A stretch of 21,019 nt of DNA from Salinimicrobium sp964572365 (lineage in GTDB: Bacteria; Bacteroidota; Bacteroidia; Flavobacteriales; Flavobacteriaceae). The stretch's first letter is position 1. Each line of letters opens with the position of its first letter. The stretch spans positions 1-21,019 of the forward strand of contig CAZNFK010000039.1 of assembly GCA_964572365.1 (NCBI GenBank), given 5' to 3'. The position numbers and the translations under genes were made by a program. Under the pieces are notes generated by a model, which had not been told where the DNA came from, made no database searches, and saw nothing but the letters and a program-made list of their open reading frames with translations. Positions 1 through 9,547 of the stretch are shown one piece after another.

Positions 1-523
1 AAAAAAACCGGTGCCAAAAGTATTGATTTGCCTCAGGATCCCAGGTCCAGTTGGAAGGTTCGGTATCTGTAAAAATGATTCGGGTGTCTTTGTATTTGTT
101 AGGATCGTCGCTCCACACGTAATAGTCCCGTTCTTCAGACCCGGGTGGTGCCTTACGCGCCCTCTGGAACCAGGGGTGCTGATCTGAGGTGTGGTTAATA
201 ACCAATTCAGTAATTACTTTGAGTCCTCTTTCATGCGCCTCATCTATGAAACGTTTAAAAGTATCCAGGTCTCCGTAAGAAGGATTGATACTGTAGTAGT
301 CGGCAATATCGTAGCCATCATCCTTTAAAGGAGAAGGGTAGAATGGAAGCAGCCATATGGCAGTGACCCCCAGATCTTCCAGGTAATCCAGTTTTTGCAG
401 CAGGCCTTCAAAATCGCCCACTCCATCTCCATTACTGTCAAAAAAGGCTTTTATGTGCAACTCATAAATGATGGCATCTTTGTACCAGTTGTCTTGATCT
501 TCTGTATTTATGGGTTTGACCAT
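1..523 (-). CDS. treS: Trehalose synthase (maltose alpha-D-glucosyltransferase), N-terminal part, cut by window edge
   Basis: The enzyme interconverts trehalose and maltose in the cytoplasm; it is a GH13 family member. The visible 174 residues start at the ATG at 523 (MVKPINTEDQDNWYKDAIIY) and show the TreS-typical path: ELHIKAFFDSNGDGVGDFEG, the 'LLPFYPSPLKDDGYDIADY' barrel segment, the 'VINHTSDQHPWF' conserved region I, and 'YYVWSD' followed by 'TEPSNWTWDP' near the edge. Reading stays open to base 1, so the nucleophile and acid/base regions lie outside. The start codon is 13 bp after the glgE stop, so glgE-treS is probably one transcript. Family members are either ~550-600 residues or ~1100 when fused to maltokinase; the cut prevents deciding. 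Wording of the family as TreS rather than a general alpha-glucosidase rests on the WSDDP/TEPSNWT block recalled from known TreS proteins. Confidence 0.93.
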   Translation of the reverse strand, partial: MVKPINTEDQDNWYKDAIIYELHIKAFFDSNGDGVGDFEGLLQKLDYLEDLGVTAIWLLPFYPSPLKDDGYDIADYYSINPSYGDLDTFKRFIDEAHERGLKVITELVINHTSDQHPWFQRARKAPPGSEERDYYVWSDDPNKYKDTRIIFTDTEPSNWTWDPEANQYFWHRFF

Positions 524-536
524 GGTCTATTAATTT

Positions 537-2516
537 TTATCTAATTGGTTTCTTGGTTTCTACTTTAAAAATGTGCGCCGGTATCGCCTGGGGATGCAGT
601 TCCACATAATTCCATTCATCCTGCCATATATAACTCGAACCGGTAAGTAGATCGGTCACCGAATAAGATTCTCCGGCTTCGATCCCGAGGCTGTGGAGCG
701 GTACCTGTACCCAACCCGACTGGCTATGGTTTGGATCCAGGCTTACCACAATAATGAGCTTGTTTATTTCTTCCTGGTCTTTTTTGCTGTAGCAGATCAA
801 TTGGTCATTATCTGTATTGCAGAACTCCAGGTTCCAGGTACTCTGCAGGGCCGGATTTTCATTGCGAACCCTGTTCAGGATACTGATGACCTCTTTTATC
901 TTTGTATTTCTATGCCAGTCCCAATGATATATCTGGTATTTCTCTGAATGTGTGTATTCCTCTTTGCCGGGATATGCTTCATTTAATCCAAATTCAAATA
1001 CGGGTCCGTATATTCCATAATTGGAAGATAAAGTTCCGGCCAGGATCAACCGGATCAGGAAAGAAGGTTCATGCCTGTTTTCAAGGGAAATTGGCAGGAT
1101 GTCGGGAGTATTGGGCCAGAAGTTTGGCCGGTAATACTCCCGCATTTCAGTTTTGGTAAGCTGGGTAAGGTATTCTATAAATTCTTCTTTGGTGTTCCTC
1201 CAGGTAAAATAGGTGTAGGACTGGTTGAACCCTATCTTGGCAAGTTCCTCCATTACCCTTGGTCTGGTGAAAGCTTCGGCCAGGAAAATAATGCCCTCAT
1301 GTTTTGCATTGATCTCTTTTATCAACCATTCCCAGAAGAGAAAGGTCTTTGTATGGGGATTATCCACCCTAAAGATGTTCACTCCCTTATCTATCCAGAA
1401 TTCGACAATGCTTTTTAGCTCCTCCCACAAATTTTCCCAGTCTTCGGTCTCAAAATTCACCGGTAGCACGTCCTGGTATTTCTTGGGCGGGTTTTCGGCA
1501 TATTGCACGGTTCCATCGGGGCGCCACTTGAACCACTTCGGATGTTCTTTTACATAAGGATGGTCTGGGGAACATTGAATGGCAAAATCAAGAGCGATTT
1601 CGATATCAAGTTCTTTAGCTTTTTTTACCACATTTTTGAAATCTTCCATGGTGCCCAGCTCCGGGTGGATAGCTTTGTGTCCTCCTTCCACAGCGCCTAT
1701 AGCCCAGGGGGAACCGGGATCCCCCTCCTCTGCATCTACGGCGTTGTTCACACCCTTTCTATGACTTTTACCAATGGGGTGAATTGGAGGGAAATAAACC
1801 ACGTCAAAACCCATTTTTGCCACCTCGGTCAATACGTTCTCACAGTCTTTAAAGGTTCCATGACGACCTTTTTCCGGAGAGGCCGAACGTGGAAAGAATT
1901 CATACCAGGCGCTAAAAAGGGTTTTCTTTCTTTCAACCCGTACTTCCAGAATATGGTCATATTTGAAGGCCTTTGACCTGTCCCTGGATTCATACATTAC
2001 TCGAGATGCTGTCTCACTCAAGGCTTCAGAAATAGCCTGGGCTTCCTTTTCATCATCGCGCAATAATTCTATCCATTCATTCAGTTTCTTCTTATTTGCG
2101 GGCGTAGCCTGCGGGAGAGCACCTTCCATGTACTGGGCTCCAATAAGCAGTTCGGTACGGAGGTTTTGATTGGCAGCCGCCTTCTTTTTTAGGTCTTCCT
2201 GCCAGGTGGTGTAGTGGTCTACCCACGCTTCGATCGTATATTCGTAGAGCCCGGTTTCCTCAAAACTGAAAGTGGAGGTCCAATGGTCGTTCCCCTGAAA
2301 TTCCATATGCTGTTCCTGCCACTTCTTTTCTCTGCCGCGGCCTTTCTTTTTTTCCCGGGTCAACAGTACTGCGTCCACCTTGTCGTGGCCATCACCAAAT
2401 ATGTCGGCATGGACTTCAACTTCTTCATTTATGATTCGTTTTACCGGGTATTTTCCACAATCTATTTGGGGGGAAACATTTCTAATACTAACTCTCTTAT
2501 GACCTTCCAACTTCAT
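537..2516 (-). CDS. glgE: GlgE: alpha-1,4-glucan:maltose-1-phosphate maltosyltransferase
   Basis: GlgE transfers maltose from alpha-maltose-1-phosphate to the end of an alpha-1,4-glucan (GH13_3). The 659-residue protein matches the usual ~650-700. The N-terminal beta-sandwich domain begins with the family block 'RVSIRNVSPQIDCGKYPVKR' (8-27). The GH13 barrel has 'YFPPIHPIGKSHRKG' (241-255), region II 'FRVDNPHTK' with nucleophile D385, 'FLAEAFTRP' with acid/base E414, and 'WPNTPDIL' with D472 as the third carboxylate. The VDNPH form of region II is diagnostic for GlgE against other GH13 enzymes. It precedes treS by 13 bp on the minus strand and is divergent from treZ. The maltokinase that makes its donor is not visible. 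No clear TAnnTTTG promoter was seen upstream of its start. Confidence 0.96.
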   Translation of the reverse strand: MKLEGHKRVSIRNVSPQIDCGKYPVKRIINEEVEVHADIFGDGHDKVDAVLLTREKKKGRGREKKWQEQHMEFQGNDHWTSTFSFEETGLYEYTIEAWVDHYTTWQEDLKKKAAANQNLRTELLIGAQYMEGALPQATPANKKKLNEWIELLRDDEKEAQAISEALSETASRVMYESRDRSKAFKYDHILEVRVERKKTLFSAWYEFFPRSASPEKGRHGTFKDCENVLTEVAKMGFDVVYFPPIHPIGKSHRKGVNNAVDAEEGDPGSPWAIGAVEGGHKAIHPELGTMEDFKNVVKKAKELDIEIALDFAIQCSPDHPYVKEHPKWFKWRPDGTVQYAENPPKKYQDVLPVNFETEDWENLWEELKSIVEFWIDKGVNIFRVDNPHTKTFLFWEWLIKEINAKHEGIIFLAEAFTRPRVMEELAKIGFNQSYTYFTWRNTKEEFIEYLTQLTKTEMREYYRPNFWPNTPDILPISLENRHEPSFLIRLILAGTLSSNYGIYGPVFEFGLNEAYPGKEEYTHSEKYQIYHWDWHRNTKIKEVISILNRVRNENPALQSTWNLEFCNTDNDQLICYSKKDQEEINKLIIVVSLDPNHSQSGWVQVPLHSLGIEAGESYSVTDLLTGSSYIWQDEWNYVELHPQAIPAHIFKVETKKPIR

Positions 2517-2716
2517 ACATATTGTTTTAATAATAAATCTAAATTGATTTTTACCTGCGCCGGTTGGGATCTACAGGTGTTTCGGTAATCTAAAACACTT
2601 AAATTTAGACAAGTACGGGGACAAGCTTAGTTAAAAAACTATTAAACATTCAATCATCCGTCTTATCCTTCTTAGCTTTGAAAGTGTTGATTTTGAAGGA
2701 AAAACGGTTGGGAATT
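2517..2716. promoter_or_regulatory. Divergent intergenic region between glgE and treZ
   Basis: About 200 bp lie between the glgE ATG (2516) and the preferred treZ ATG (2717). The treZ side holds a perfect Bacteroidota -7 element (listed separately). The glgE side is AT-rich (2517-2565) but I found no TAnnTTTG on the minus strand; the nearest is TAAATTTA, with only seven of the positions matching. No RNA gene or repeat was recognised. Confidence 0.5.
2673..2680 (+). promoter_or_regulatory. Candidate -7 promoter element TAGCTTTG for treZ
   Basis: TAGCTTTG matches the Bacteroidota primary sigma factor -7 consensus TAnnTTTG in every fixed position. Transcription would start near 2687, giving a ~30-nt leader to the ATG at 2717. 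No TTG is present at the expected -33 spacing, so the promoter is weak or activated. It overlaps the upstream TTG (2678) that opens the reading frame, which argues that the frame's first 13 codons are not translated. Confidence 0.5.
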
Positions 2717-4528
2717 ATGAGAAAAAAAGTAGGGGCCGAAGCTTTAAAAAATGGAAAATGCCGGTTTACTGTATGGTCTCCTTTAGCCGAAAAGGTGGAG
2801 GTGATTTTTAAAGACAGGAAAGAACCTGTTACACTAAAAAAAGATTCACAGGGATATTGGGAGGGCGAACTGAAAAATGTTTCTCCGGGATCTTTTTATA
2901 AGATCCGTCTCGATGAGGAAGCAGAATTCCCCGATCCAGCCTCGCGTTCTCAGCCCGAAGGGGTACATTCCTGGTCCCAGGTGGCCGATCCTTTTTTACA
3001 TGAGTGGAAAGATATAAGCTGGCAAGGGCTGCATTTACATGAAATGATCATTTATGAACTCCATGTAGGCACCTTCACGCCCCACGGAACTTTTGAGGCC
3101 ATAATTGAAAAGTTGCCTCACCTTGAAGAATTGGGCGTCAACACCATTGAGCTAATGCCCATTGCCCAGTTTCCCGGAGACCGCAACTGGGGTTATGATG
3201 GGGTTTATCCTTATGCCACCCAGGATAGTTACGGCGGAGAGGCCGGGTTGAAGAACCTGATCGATGCCTGCCACCAAAGAGGGTTTGCGGTAATTCTTGA
3301 TGTTGTGTACAATCATCTTGGCCCGGAAGGAAATTACCTCTCGCAGTTTGGGCCTTATTTTACCGATAAATATCACACCCCCTGGGGTAGTGCTATCAAT
3401 TTTGATAGCAAGTATTCAGATCACGTTCGTAATTTCTTTATAGAAAGTGCCCTCATGTGGCTTGAGGAATTCCACTTTGACGGTTTAAGGCTGGATGCAG
3501 TGCATGAGATCATTGACCGGGGAGCAAGACATTTCCTGAAGGAATTGAGCGAGAAAGTGGATGAACTGGAAAAGAAAACCGGCAGGAACTATACCCTGAT
3601 AGCAGAGAGCGATCTTAATGACATTAGGTTAGTGACTAGTTATACGAAGGGCGGTTATGGGCTTGAGGGGCAGTGGGTGGATGATTTTCATCATGCGGTG
3701 CATACCGTTCTTACCGGCGAGGATGCTGGTTATTATAAGGACTACGGAAAAATGGAATATTTGGCAAAATCTTTTGAACAGGGATTTATCTATGATGGAA
3801 TGTATTCCGAATTCAGAAAGAAGACGGTGGGTAACAGTCCCAAAGGAATTTCAAAAAAGAAGTTTGTGACCTGTATTCAAAACCACGATCAGGTTGGAAA
3901 CAGGTTATTGGGAGAACGCCTTGCACAGCTGGTTTCTTTTGAAGAGCAGAAGCTGGCGGCAGGGATATTAATTACCGCTCCTTATGTTCCTCTGTTGTTC
4001 ATGGGGGAAGAATTTGGTGAAAAAAGGCCGTTTCGGTATTTCGTGAGCCATGGAGATCCCGACCTGGTTAAAGCGGTGCAGGAGGGGCGAAAAAGGGAGT
4101 TTGAATATTTTAACCATAAAGAGGGAGAATTTCCCGATCCACAGGCTGTGAAAACTTTCGAAGAATCCCGCCCAGACTGGGAATTCAGGGAAAACAGTGA
4201 TAAAAGTTCTCTTTTTGAATACTATAAAGAGCTTCTTAGGTTGAGAAGAGAAGGAAATTTTCAGCTTTTTGAGGCGGAAGGAACTACAACCGAATTCAGT
4301 GAGGAAAAAAAGGTGCTGCATGTCTCTTCTGAAGGAAAAGATCATACGCTGTACGCCGTTTATAACTTTGGAAAAAGTCCTTTTCAGTTGGAACTTTCCG
4401 AAGAAAAAAAAGGAGAGCTCCTCTTTGCCTCAGCCGATAAAAAATGGGGAGGAGAAAGTGCTTTTCCAACCGAAATTAAAAACAGGGTGGAAGTACCACA
4501 GAAATCCCTCCTGATCTTTAAAATATAA
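2717..4528 (+). CDS. treZ: TreZ: malto-oligosyltrehalose trehalohydrolase
   Basis: TreZ hydrolyses the alpha-1,4 bond next to the trehalose unit of maltooligosyl-trehalose, releasing free trehalose (GH13_10). From the ATG at 2717 the protein is 603 residues, near the usual 580-620. It has an N-terminal CBM48-like domain ('GKCRFTVWSPLAEKVEV', 13-29), 'YELHVGTFTPHGTF' (113-126), region I 'DVVYNHLGPEGNY' (195-207), 'TPWGSAINFD' (221-230), nucleophile D260 in 'DGLRLDAVH', acid/base E297 in 'LIAESDLND', and D391 in 'QNHDQVGNR'. The frame opens at a TTG at 2678, but that codon lies in the promoter -7 box, and the family start resembles the later MRKKVGAE, so 2717 is preferred. It works as a pair with TreY, encoded downstream with one gene between. 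Confidence 0.96.
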   Translation: MRKKVGAEALKNGKCRFTVWSPLAEKVEVIFKDRKEPVTLKKDSQGYWEGELKNVSPGSFYKIRLDEEAEFPDPASRSQPEGVHSWSQVADPFLHEWKDISWQGLHLHEMIIYELHVGTFTPHGTFEAIIEKLPHLEELGVNTIELMPIAQFPGDRNWGYDGVYPYATQDSYGGEAGLKNLIDACHQRGFAVILDVVYNHLGPEGNYLSQFGPYFTDKYHTPWGSAINFDSKYSDHVRNFFIESALMWLEEFHFDGLRLDAVHEIIDRGARHFLKELSEKVDELEKKTGRNYTLIAESDLNDIRLVTSYTKGGYGLEGQWVDDFHHAVHTVLTGEDAGYYKDYGKMEYLAKSFEQGFIYDGMYSEFRKKTVGNSPKGISKKKFVTCIQNHDQVGNRLLGERLAQLVSFEEQKLAAGILITAPYVPLLFMGEEFGEKRPFRYFVSHGDPDLVKAVQEGRKREFEYFNHKEGEFPDPQAVKTFEESRPDWEFRENSDKSSLFEYYKELLRLRREGNFQLFEAEGTTTEFSEEKKVLHVSSEGKDHTLYAVYNFGKSPFQLELSEEKKGELLFASADKKWGGESAFPTEIKNRVEVPQKSLLIFKI

Positions 4529-4623
4529 TTAAAGTCTTTGTGGGGTGCAGGATTTAACCCTATCTTTTATAGGCTTTTACAACCATTGGGCAATTTTGCC
4601 TTCCGGAAATAAAATCAATAACC
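4529..4623 (+). promoter_or_regulatory. Intergenic spacer with small palindrome before the GH57 gene
   Basis: This 95-bp spacer contains GGCAATTTTGCC (4589-4600), a perfect 5-bp inverted repeat around TT. It carries CAATTTTG, one base from the TAnnTTTG promoter motif. It could be a weak internal promoter or operator. No U-tract-ended terminator hairpin was seen, so treZ may read through into the next gene. Confidence 0.25.
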
Positions 4624-7050
4624 ATGAGCAGAAAATACATATGCATTCACGGACATTTTTATCAACCTCCTCGAGAAAACCCATGGCTTAATAAAGTAGA
4701 GATACAGGAATCGGCTTACCCATATCATGACTGGAATCACCGCATAAATGCAGAGTGTTATGTGAGGAATTCGGCTTCCCGAATTTTGGATGAGCAGGGC
4801 AGGATCGAAGCTATTATGAATAATTATGCCTGGATGAGCTTTAATATAGGACCAACATTGCTTGCCTGGATGGAGAATGAAACCCCCGAAACCTATAAGG
4901 CGATCTTGCAGGCAGATAAGGAAAGTATGGAGATCTTCTCGGGACACGGCTCTGCATTAGCCCAGGCATACAATCATCTTATTATGCCCCTAGCAAATGA
5001 GCGGGACCAGGAAACACAGGTGATCTGGGGAATAGAAGATTTTAGGTCCCGTTATAAAAGAGATCCTGAAGGAATGTGGCTGGGAGAAACAGCCGTTAAT
5101 ACCAGTACCCTGGAAATGCTGGCCAAGCATGGGATCAAATTTACCATTTTAAGTCCCTATCAGGCAAAAAGAGTTCGAAAAATTGGCGCAAAGGAATGGA
5201 AAGATGCCACCCACGCCAAGGTAGATGCACGGAAAGCTTATAAATGCAAGCTCCCTTCTGGAAATGAGATCGCTTTGTTCTTTTATGATGGTCCTGCCTC
5301 CCAGGGAGTGGCATTTGAAGGATTGCTCAACAACGGGGTTCGGTTTGCAGAAAGACTGCAGGGCCTCTTTTCAGACAATACTGATCTTGAACTGGCACAC
5401 ATCGCGACAGATGGTGAAAGTTATGGCCACCATCATAAACTTGGAGAAATGGCCCTTTCCTATTGCCTGGACCACCTGGAGAAACAGGAAGGTATCACCC
5501 TTACTATTTATGGGGAATTCCTGGAAAAATTCCCTCCCGAATATGAGGCAGAGATCATTGAGAATACCTCTTGGAGCTGTTATCATGGAGTAGAACGCTG
5601 GCGCAGTGACTGTGGCTGCAACACCGGCGGGCACGATGACTGGCACCAGAAATGGCGGGCTCCACTCAGGGAAGCTTTCGATAAAGTGAGGGAAAAACTC
5701 ATTACCCTTTATGAAGAACAAATGCAGTCCTATACATCAGAAGCCTGGGAGGTTAGGAATCGATACATTAAGGTAATACTTGACAGGAACAATGACAATG
5801 TCGCCGAATTCCTGAAGGAGAATTTCGGGGAGAATCTTTCCGAAGAGGATAAAGTGAAATTGCTAAAACTGCTGGAAATGCAGTATCATACCATGTTGAT
5901 GTACACCAGTTGCGGATGGTTCTTTGATGAAGTGACGGGGATTGAAAGCATGCAGGACATTTTTTATGCCACCAGGGCCGTACAGCTCGCTGAAGAGGTT
6001 AGCGGGAATAAATATGAACCCGATTTTATAGAATCCCTGAAAAAAATACCCAGTAATTTACCCGAATATGGCAATGCCTATGCTGCCTATGAAAAAGTGG
6101 TGAAACCAATGGAACTCGACATGATTCGTATTGGAGCCCACTACGCGATCTCCTCCCTTTTCGAGGAATTTCCCGAAGAGGTTACCCTGTACAACTTCAG
6201 CGCAACGGTAAAAGCCAGCCACTATTATGAAGCCGGGAAGCAGAAGTTGATCATTGGTCGTACCGAATTCCGGTCAGATATTACCTGGGAAAAAGTGGAT
6301 ATTTCCTATGCCGTTCTCCATATGGGAGATCAGCATCTTTTTGGCGGGGTACGCCAATATATGGGAGCAGAAGCGCTGGAAGACCTGCACACCCAGATCG
6401 CCGCTTATTTCGAGAAAGGGAATGTCTACGAGATCTTCAATTTAATGGATACTCACTTCGGAAACCATAACTATTCTTTCTGGCATTTGTTCAGGGATGA
6501 GCAACACCATATCATGGAACTGGTGATGGAAAAGAACCTTACTGGGGCAGAAGGTGCCATGCAGCAGCTGTATGACAATACGTATCCTTTGCTGAAGACG
6601 TTCCAGGAGATCAACATGAATGTACCCGCACGATTGAAAATGCCCGTAGAAATGGCAGTTAACAACCGCCTTGTCAAGGAACTTCAAAAAGAGGAACTAA
6701 GCTTCAGGAAATTGGAAAAGCAACTGAAATCGGCCGTTGCCATTGGTGCCAATCTTGACCTGGTAACTCTTGATTTCCTGATAGATAAAAGGCTTACCGA
6801 ACTTTTGAAGAAGCTTAAGGAAAATCCAGAAGATCTTGAACTGCTTCATTTCATAAACCAGCTTATTCAATTAATAGATGAATCCCCTTTAAATCCTGAA
6901 AAATGGGAATCCCAAAACATTATTTTCTGGATCAAAGAGGAACACTATTCCCGCATGATCGAAAAAAGTGAAGCGGGAGATGAGGATGCGGCCCAATGGG
7001 TAGAAGCCTTCCGCAAATTGGAAGAATCCGTAAACCTGGTTGTGGAATGA
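4624..7050 (+). CDS. GH57-family protein with DUF3536 C-terminal domain, alpha-glucan-active (exact reaction unknown)
   Basis: An 808-residue protein of the large GH57 subgroup carrying DUF3536. GH57 motifs visible: 'HGHFYQPPREN' (9-19, motif 1), 'FSGHGSALAQAYNH' (105-118), 'GMWLGETAV' (150-158, E155 the likely nucleophile) and 'ATDGESYGHHHKLGE' (261-275, D263 the likely acid/base). The region from about residue 300 to the end is the long helical part typical of DUF3536 proteins and has no signal peptide or membrane segment, so it is cytoplasmic. It sits between treZ and treY and its stop overlaps the treY start as ATGA, so translation is probably coupled. Known GH57 activities include alpha-amylase, 4-alpha-glucanotransferase and branching enzyme; which applies here cannot be read from the sequence. 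The family assignment is firm, the substrate is inferred from neighbours. Confidence 0.9.
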   Translation: MSRKYICIHGHFYQPPRENPWLNKVEIQESAYPYHDWNHRINAECYVRNSASRILDEQGRIEAIMNNYAWMSFNIGPTLLAWMENETPETYKAILQADKESMEIFSGHGSALAQAYNHLIMPLANERDQETQVIWGIEDFRSRYKRDPEGMWLGETAVNTSTLEMLAKHGIKFTILSPYQAKRVRKIGAKEWKDATHAKVDARKAYKCKLPSGNEIALFFYDGPASQGVAFEGLLNNGVRFAERLQGLFSDNTDLELAHIATDGESYGHHHKLGEMALSYCLDHLEKQEGITLTIYGEFLEKFPPEYEAEIIENTSWSCYHGVERWRSDCGCNTGGHDDWHQKWRAPLREAFDKVREKLITLYEEQMQSYTSEAWEVRNRYIKVILDRNNDNVAEFLKENFGENLSEEDKVKLLKLLEMQYHTMLMYTSCGWFFDEVTGIESMQDIFYATRAVQLAEEVSGNKYEPDFIESLKKIPSNLPEYGNAYAAYEKVVKPMELDMIRIGAHYAISSLFEEFPEEVTLYNFSATVKASHYYEAGKQKLIIGRTEFRSDITWEKVDISYAVLHMGDQHLFGGVRQYMGAEALEDLHTQIAAYFEKGNVYEIFNLMDTHFGNHNYSFWHLFRDEQHHIMELVMEKNLTGAEGAMQQLYDNTYPLLKTFQEINMNVPARLKMPVEMAVNNRLVKELQKEELSFRKLEKQLKSAVAIGANLDLVTLDFLIDKRLTELLKKLKENPEDLELLHFINQLIQLIDESPLNPEKWESQNIIFWIKEEHYSRMIEKSEAGDEDAAQWVEAFRKLEESVNLVVE

Positions 7051-9547
7051 ATTGTCCCGCCTCTACATATCGTATCCAGCTTTCTCCTGAATTCACCTTT
7101 GAAGATCTAAAGGAAATTCTCGATTACCTGGAGCAATTCAGGATCTCCACGATCTATTCAGCACCTTTTTTTCAAGCCAGGAAAGGCAGTACGCACGGGT
7201 ATGATATCACAGACCCTTTTCACCTTAACAAAGAGATAGGGCGCCTGGAAACCTTTCGGGAGATAAGTGAATGGCTGCAAAAAAAAGAGATGACCTGGTT
7301 GCAGGATATCGTCCCCAATCACATGGCCTATGCCGGAAGTAACCAGTGGTTAAGGAATATTTTCGAACTGGGTCCCGATTCCATCTTCTATCGGTACTTT
7401 GACATTGACTGGACAGAANNNNNNNNNNNNNNNNNNNNNNNNNNNNNNNNNNNNNNNNNNNNNNNNNNNNNNNNNNNNNNNNNNNNNNNNNNNNNNNNNN
7501 NNNNNNNNNNNNNNNNNNTTTTAAAGATTCGGTTCAAAAAGCTGTGGAAGATATAAATGCTTCCGAAGCAGATCTGAGAAGGATCCTGGACCTTCAGTAT
7601 TACGAACCGGTGCACTGGAAAAAAACTGAGGAAAAGATCAATTACCGTCGTTTTTTTACCATTAACGACCTGATCTGTCTTAGAATGGAAGACCCGGAGG
7701 TGTTTAAAAATTATCATTCTTTCATAAAAGAACTTGTGGAAGCAGGATTTATTGATGGTTTGAGAATAGATCACATAGATGGCCTTTTTGATCCTTTAGG
7801 ATACTTGGAGCTGTTACGGGACTTGGTTGGAAGAGACTTTTACATCATCATTGAAAAGATCCTGGAATGGGACGAAAAATTGCCTAAACACTGGCCGGTA
7901 CAGGGTACCAGTGGCTATGCCTTTCTTGCCGCGGTTAACCAGCTCTTTACCCAAACCGGTGCAGAGGAGTCTTTTTCTGAAAAATATCATTCACTGAATC
8001 CGGAGGAAGAACAATATGAGGACCTGGTCTACCATCAGAAACTGTTCATCTTATGGGAAAGAATGGGAGGGGAGTTCAGGAATCTTTGGAACCTCGCGCA
8101 GCAACTGGACCTGATTGCTGAAGAACAAAGAACAACGAGCCATAAAAATGCTTTGGGAGCCTTCCTCGCTGCCTTTCCCGTGTACAGGATCTATCCTGAG
8201 GAATTTCCGTTGAAAAAGAAGCAAAGGGAAATTATCGAGCAGGCTTTTAAAACAGCGCTTGAACATGGAAAACATCTCGAGGCAGAACTGAGATTGCTGA
8301 AGAATATATTCCTTGGAGAAACCAAAAATGACCGGGACAACATGTTTTTTTTCCTGCAGCGTTGCCAGCAATTTACGGGGCCTCTGGCCGCTAAAGGAGT
8401 GGAGGATACCACGTTTTATATTTTCAACCGTCTTATTTCCCATAACGAGGTGGGTGATTCTCCCGAAAATTTTGGGTTGGACATTCCGGGATTCCATGAA
8501 AGAATGAAAAGGAGGAATGAGGAATTTCCTCTCTCCATTAACGCCACGGCTACACATGACACCAAACGGGGGGAAGATGCCCGTATGAGGATCAATGTAC
8601 TAAGCGAACTGGGGCAGGAATGGTTTGATAAAGTGGATGAATGGATAGGGATCTGTAATGAATTATGCCCCGGGAATGTTCCCGATGCCAATGAAAAATA
8701 TTTCATCTTCCAGATGCTGACAGGGGCTTTTCCCTTTGACCTCGAAACGGGAGAGGAATTCCTGGAGAGATCTAAAGCCTATTTGGAAAAGGCACTCCGC
8801 GAAGCCAAGATACATTCTTCCTGGGCAGAACCAAATGAGGTTTATGAAAATGAAGTTTTTCAGTTTTTAGAAAAACTATTGCAGGAGGAAGCGTTTTTAT
8901 CTTCTTTTTTACCATTTCAGAAAAAGTTAATCGCTTACGGGGCGATCAAATCACTTGGACAAAGCCTGTTAAAGATCACCTCTCCGGGAATACCCGATGT
9001 ATACCAGGGTACAGAACTTTGGGACCTGAGTTATGTTGATCCCGATAACCGCCGCCCGGTAGATTATAACCTCCGGAAGCAATATCTTTCCGAAATAACA
9101 GGAATTTCGAAGGAGGAAATTAAACCGTATCTAAAGCAGTTAAAAGAGCGTTTTTCTTCGGGAAAAATAAAAATGTACTGCCTGTTCAAAGCTTTAGAAG
9201 AAAGAAGGAAATTTCCGGAGATCCTTGAAAAGGGGGAATATATTTCTATTGAGGTGAAGGAACCATTTAAAGATAAGGTACTGGCATTTGGGAGAAAGTA
9301 TAATGATCAATGGAGCCTTACGGTTGTCCCCGTGATGGTGACTGATCTTTTTACCGAACAATTAGCTCTTGAAAAACACTTTCTTGAACAGCCTGTGTTA
9401 GAATTACCAAAGGAACTTTCAGGGAAGTGGAAAAATGTTTATACCGGAGAAGTTTTAGATAGCCCGGAAGAGTGGACCGGGAAACGACTTTTTGCCGATT
9501 TTCCGGTTGTTTTATTAACCAATAGTTTTGGAGATGAAGATAGATAG
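7047..9547 (+). CDS. treY: TreY: malto-oligosyltrehalose synthase, interrupted by an assembly gap
   Basis: TreY converts the reducing-end glucose of a maltodextrin into a terminal trehalose unit by intramolecular transglucosylation (GH13_26). The ATG at 7047 overlaps the GH57 stop by 4 bp. Before the gap 124 residues include 'STYRIQLSPEFTF', 'KGSTHGYDI' and region I 'DIVPNHMAY'. After it, reading resumes at 7520 with 675 residues: 'INYRRFFTINDL', nucleophile Asp in 'DGLRIDHIDGL' (codon 7769-7771), Glu of 'IIIEKILEW', 'GVEDTTFYIFNRL', 'ATHDTKRGEDARMR' and 'SPGIPDVYQGTELW'. The two halves are in different frames only because the 100 N are a placeholder; a true gap of length 2 modulo 3 restores one frame. 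From recalled homologues roughly 60-100 residues are missing. Not a pseudogene on this evidence. Confidence 0.94.
7419..7518. other. Assembly gap: 100 N inside treY
   Basis: Exactly 100 consecutive N, a common convention for a gap of unknown size. It falls in the treY part between the 'YFDIDW' block and the segment before 'INYRRFF'. Apparent reading frames crossing it have no meaning. Confidence 0.98.

Noticed and set aside
2678..2716. Longer treZ start at TTG 2678 adding 13 residues
   Set aside because: The TTG lies within the -7 promoter element and the extra residues do not resemble the TreZ N-terminus.
7388..7774. Reading frames running through the N gap on both strands
   Set aside because: They consist partly of unknown residues; the plus-strand protein evidence on both sides is plainly TreY.
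8051..8557. 168-residue open frame opposite treY
   Set aside because: It lies antisense to conserved TreY blocks and has no domain or start signal.
9528..9533. MalQ start at TTG 9528
   Set aside because: An ATG two codons later (9534) is the more usual start; the difference is only two residues.
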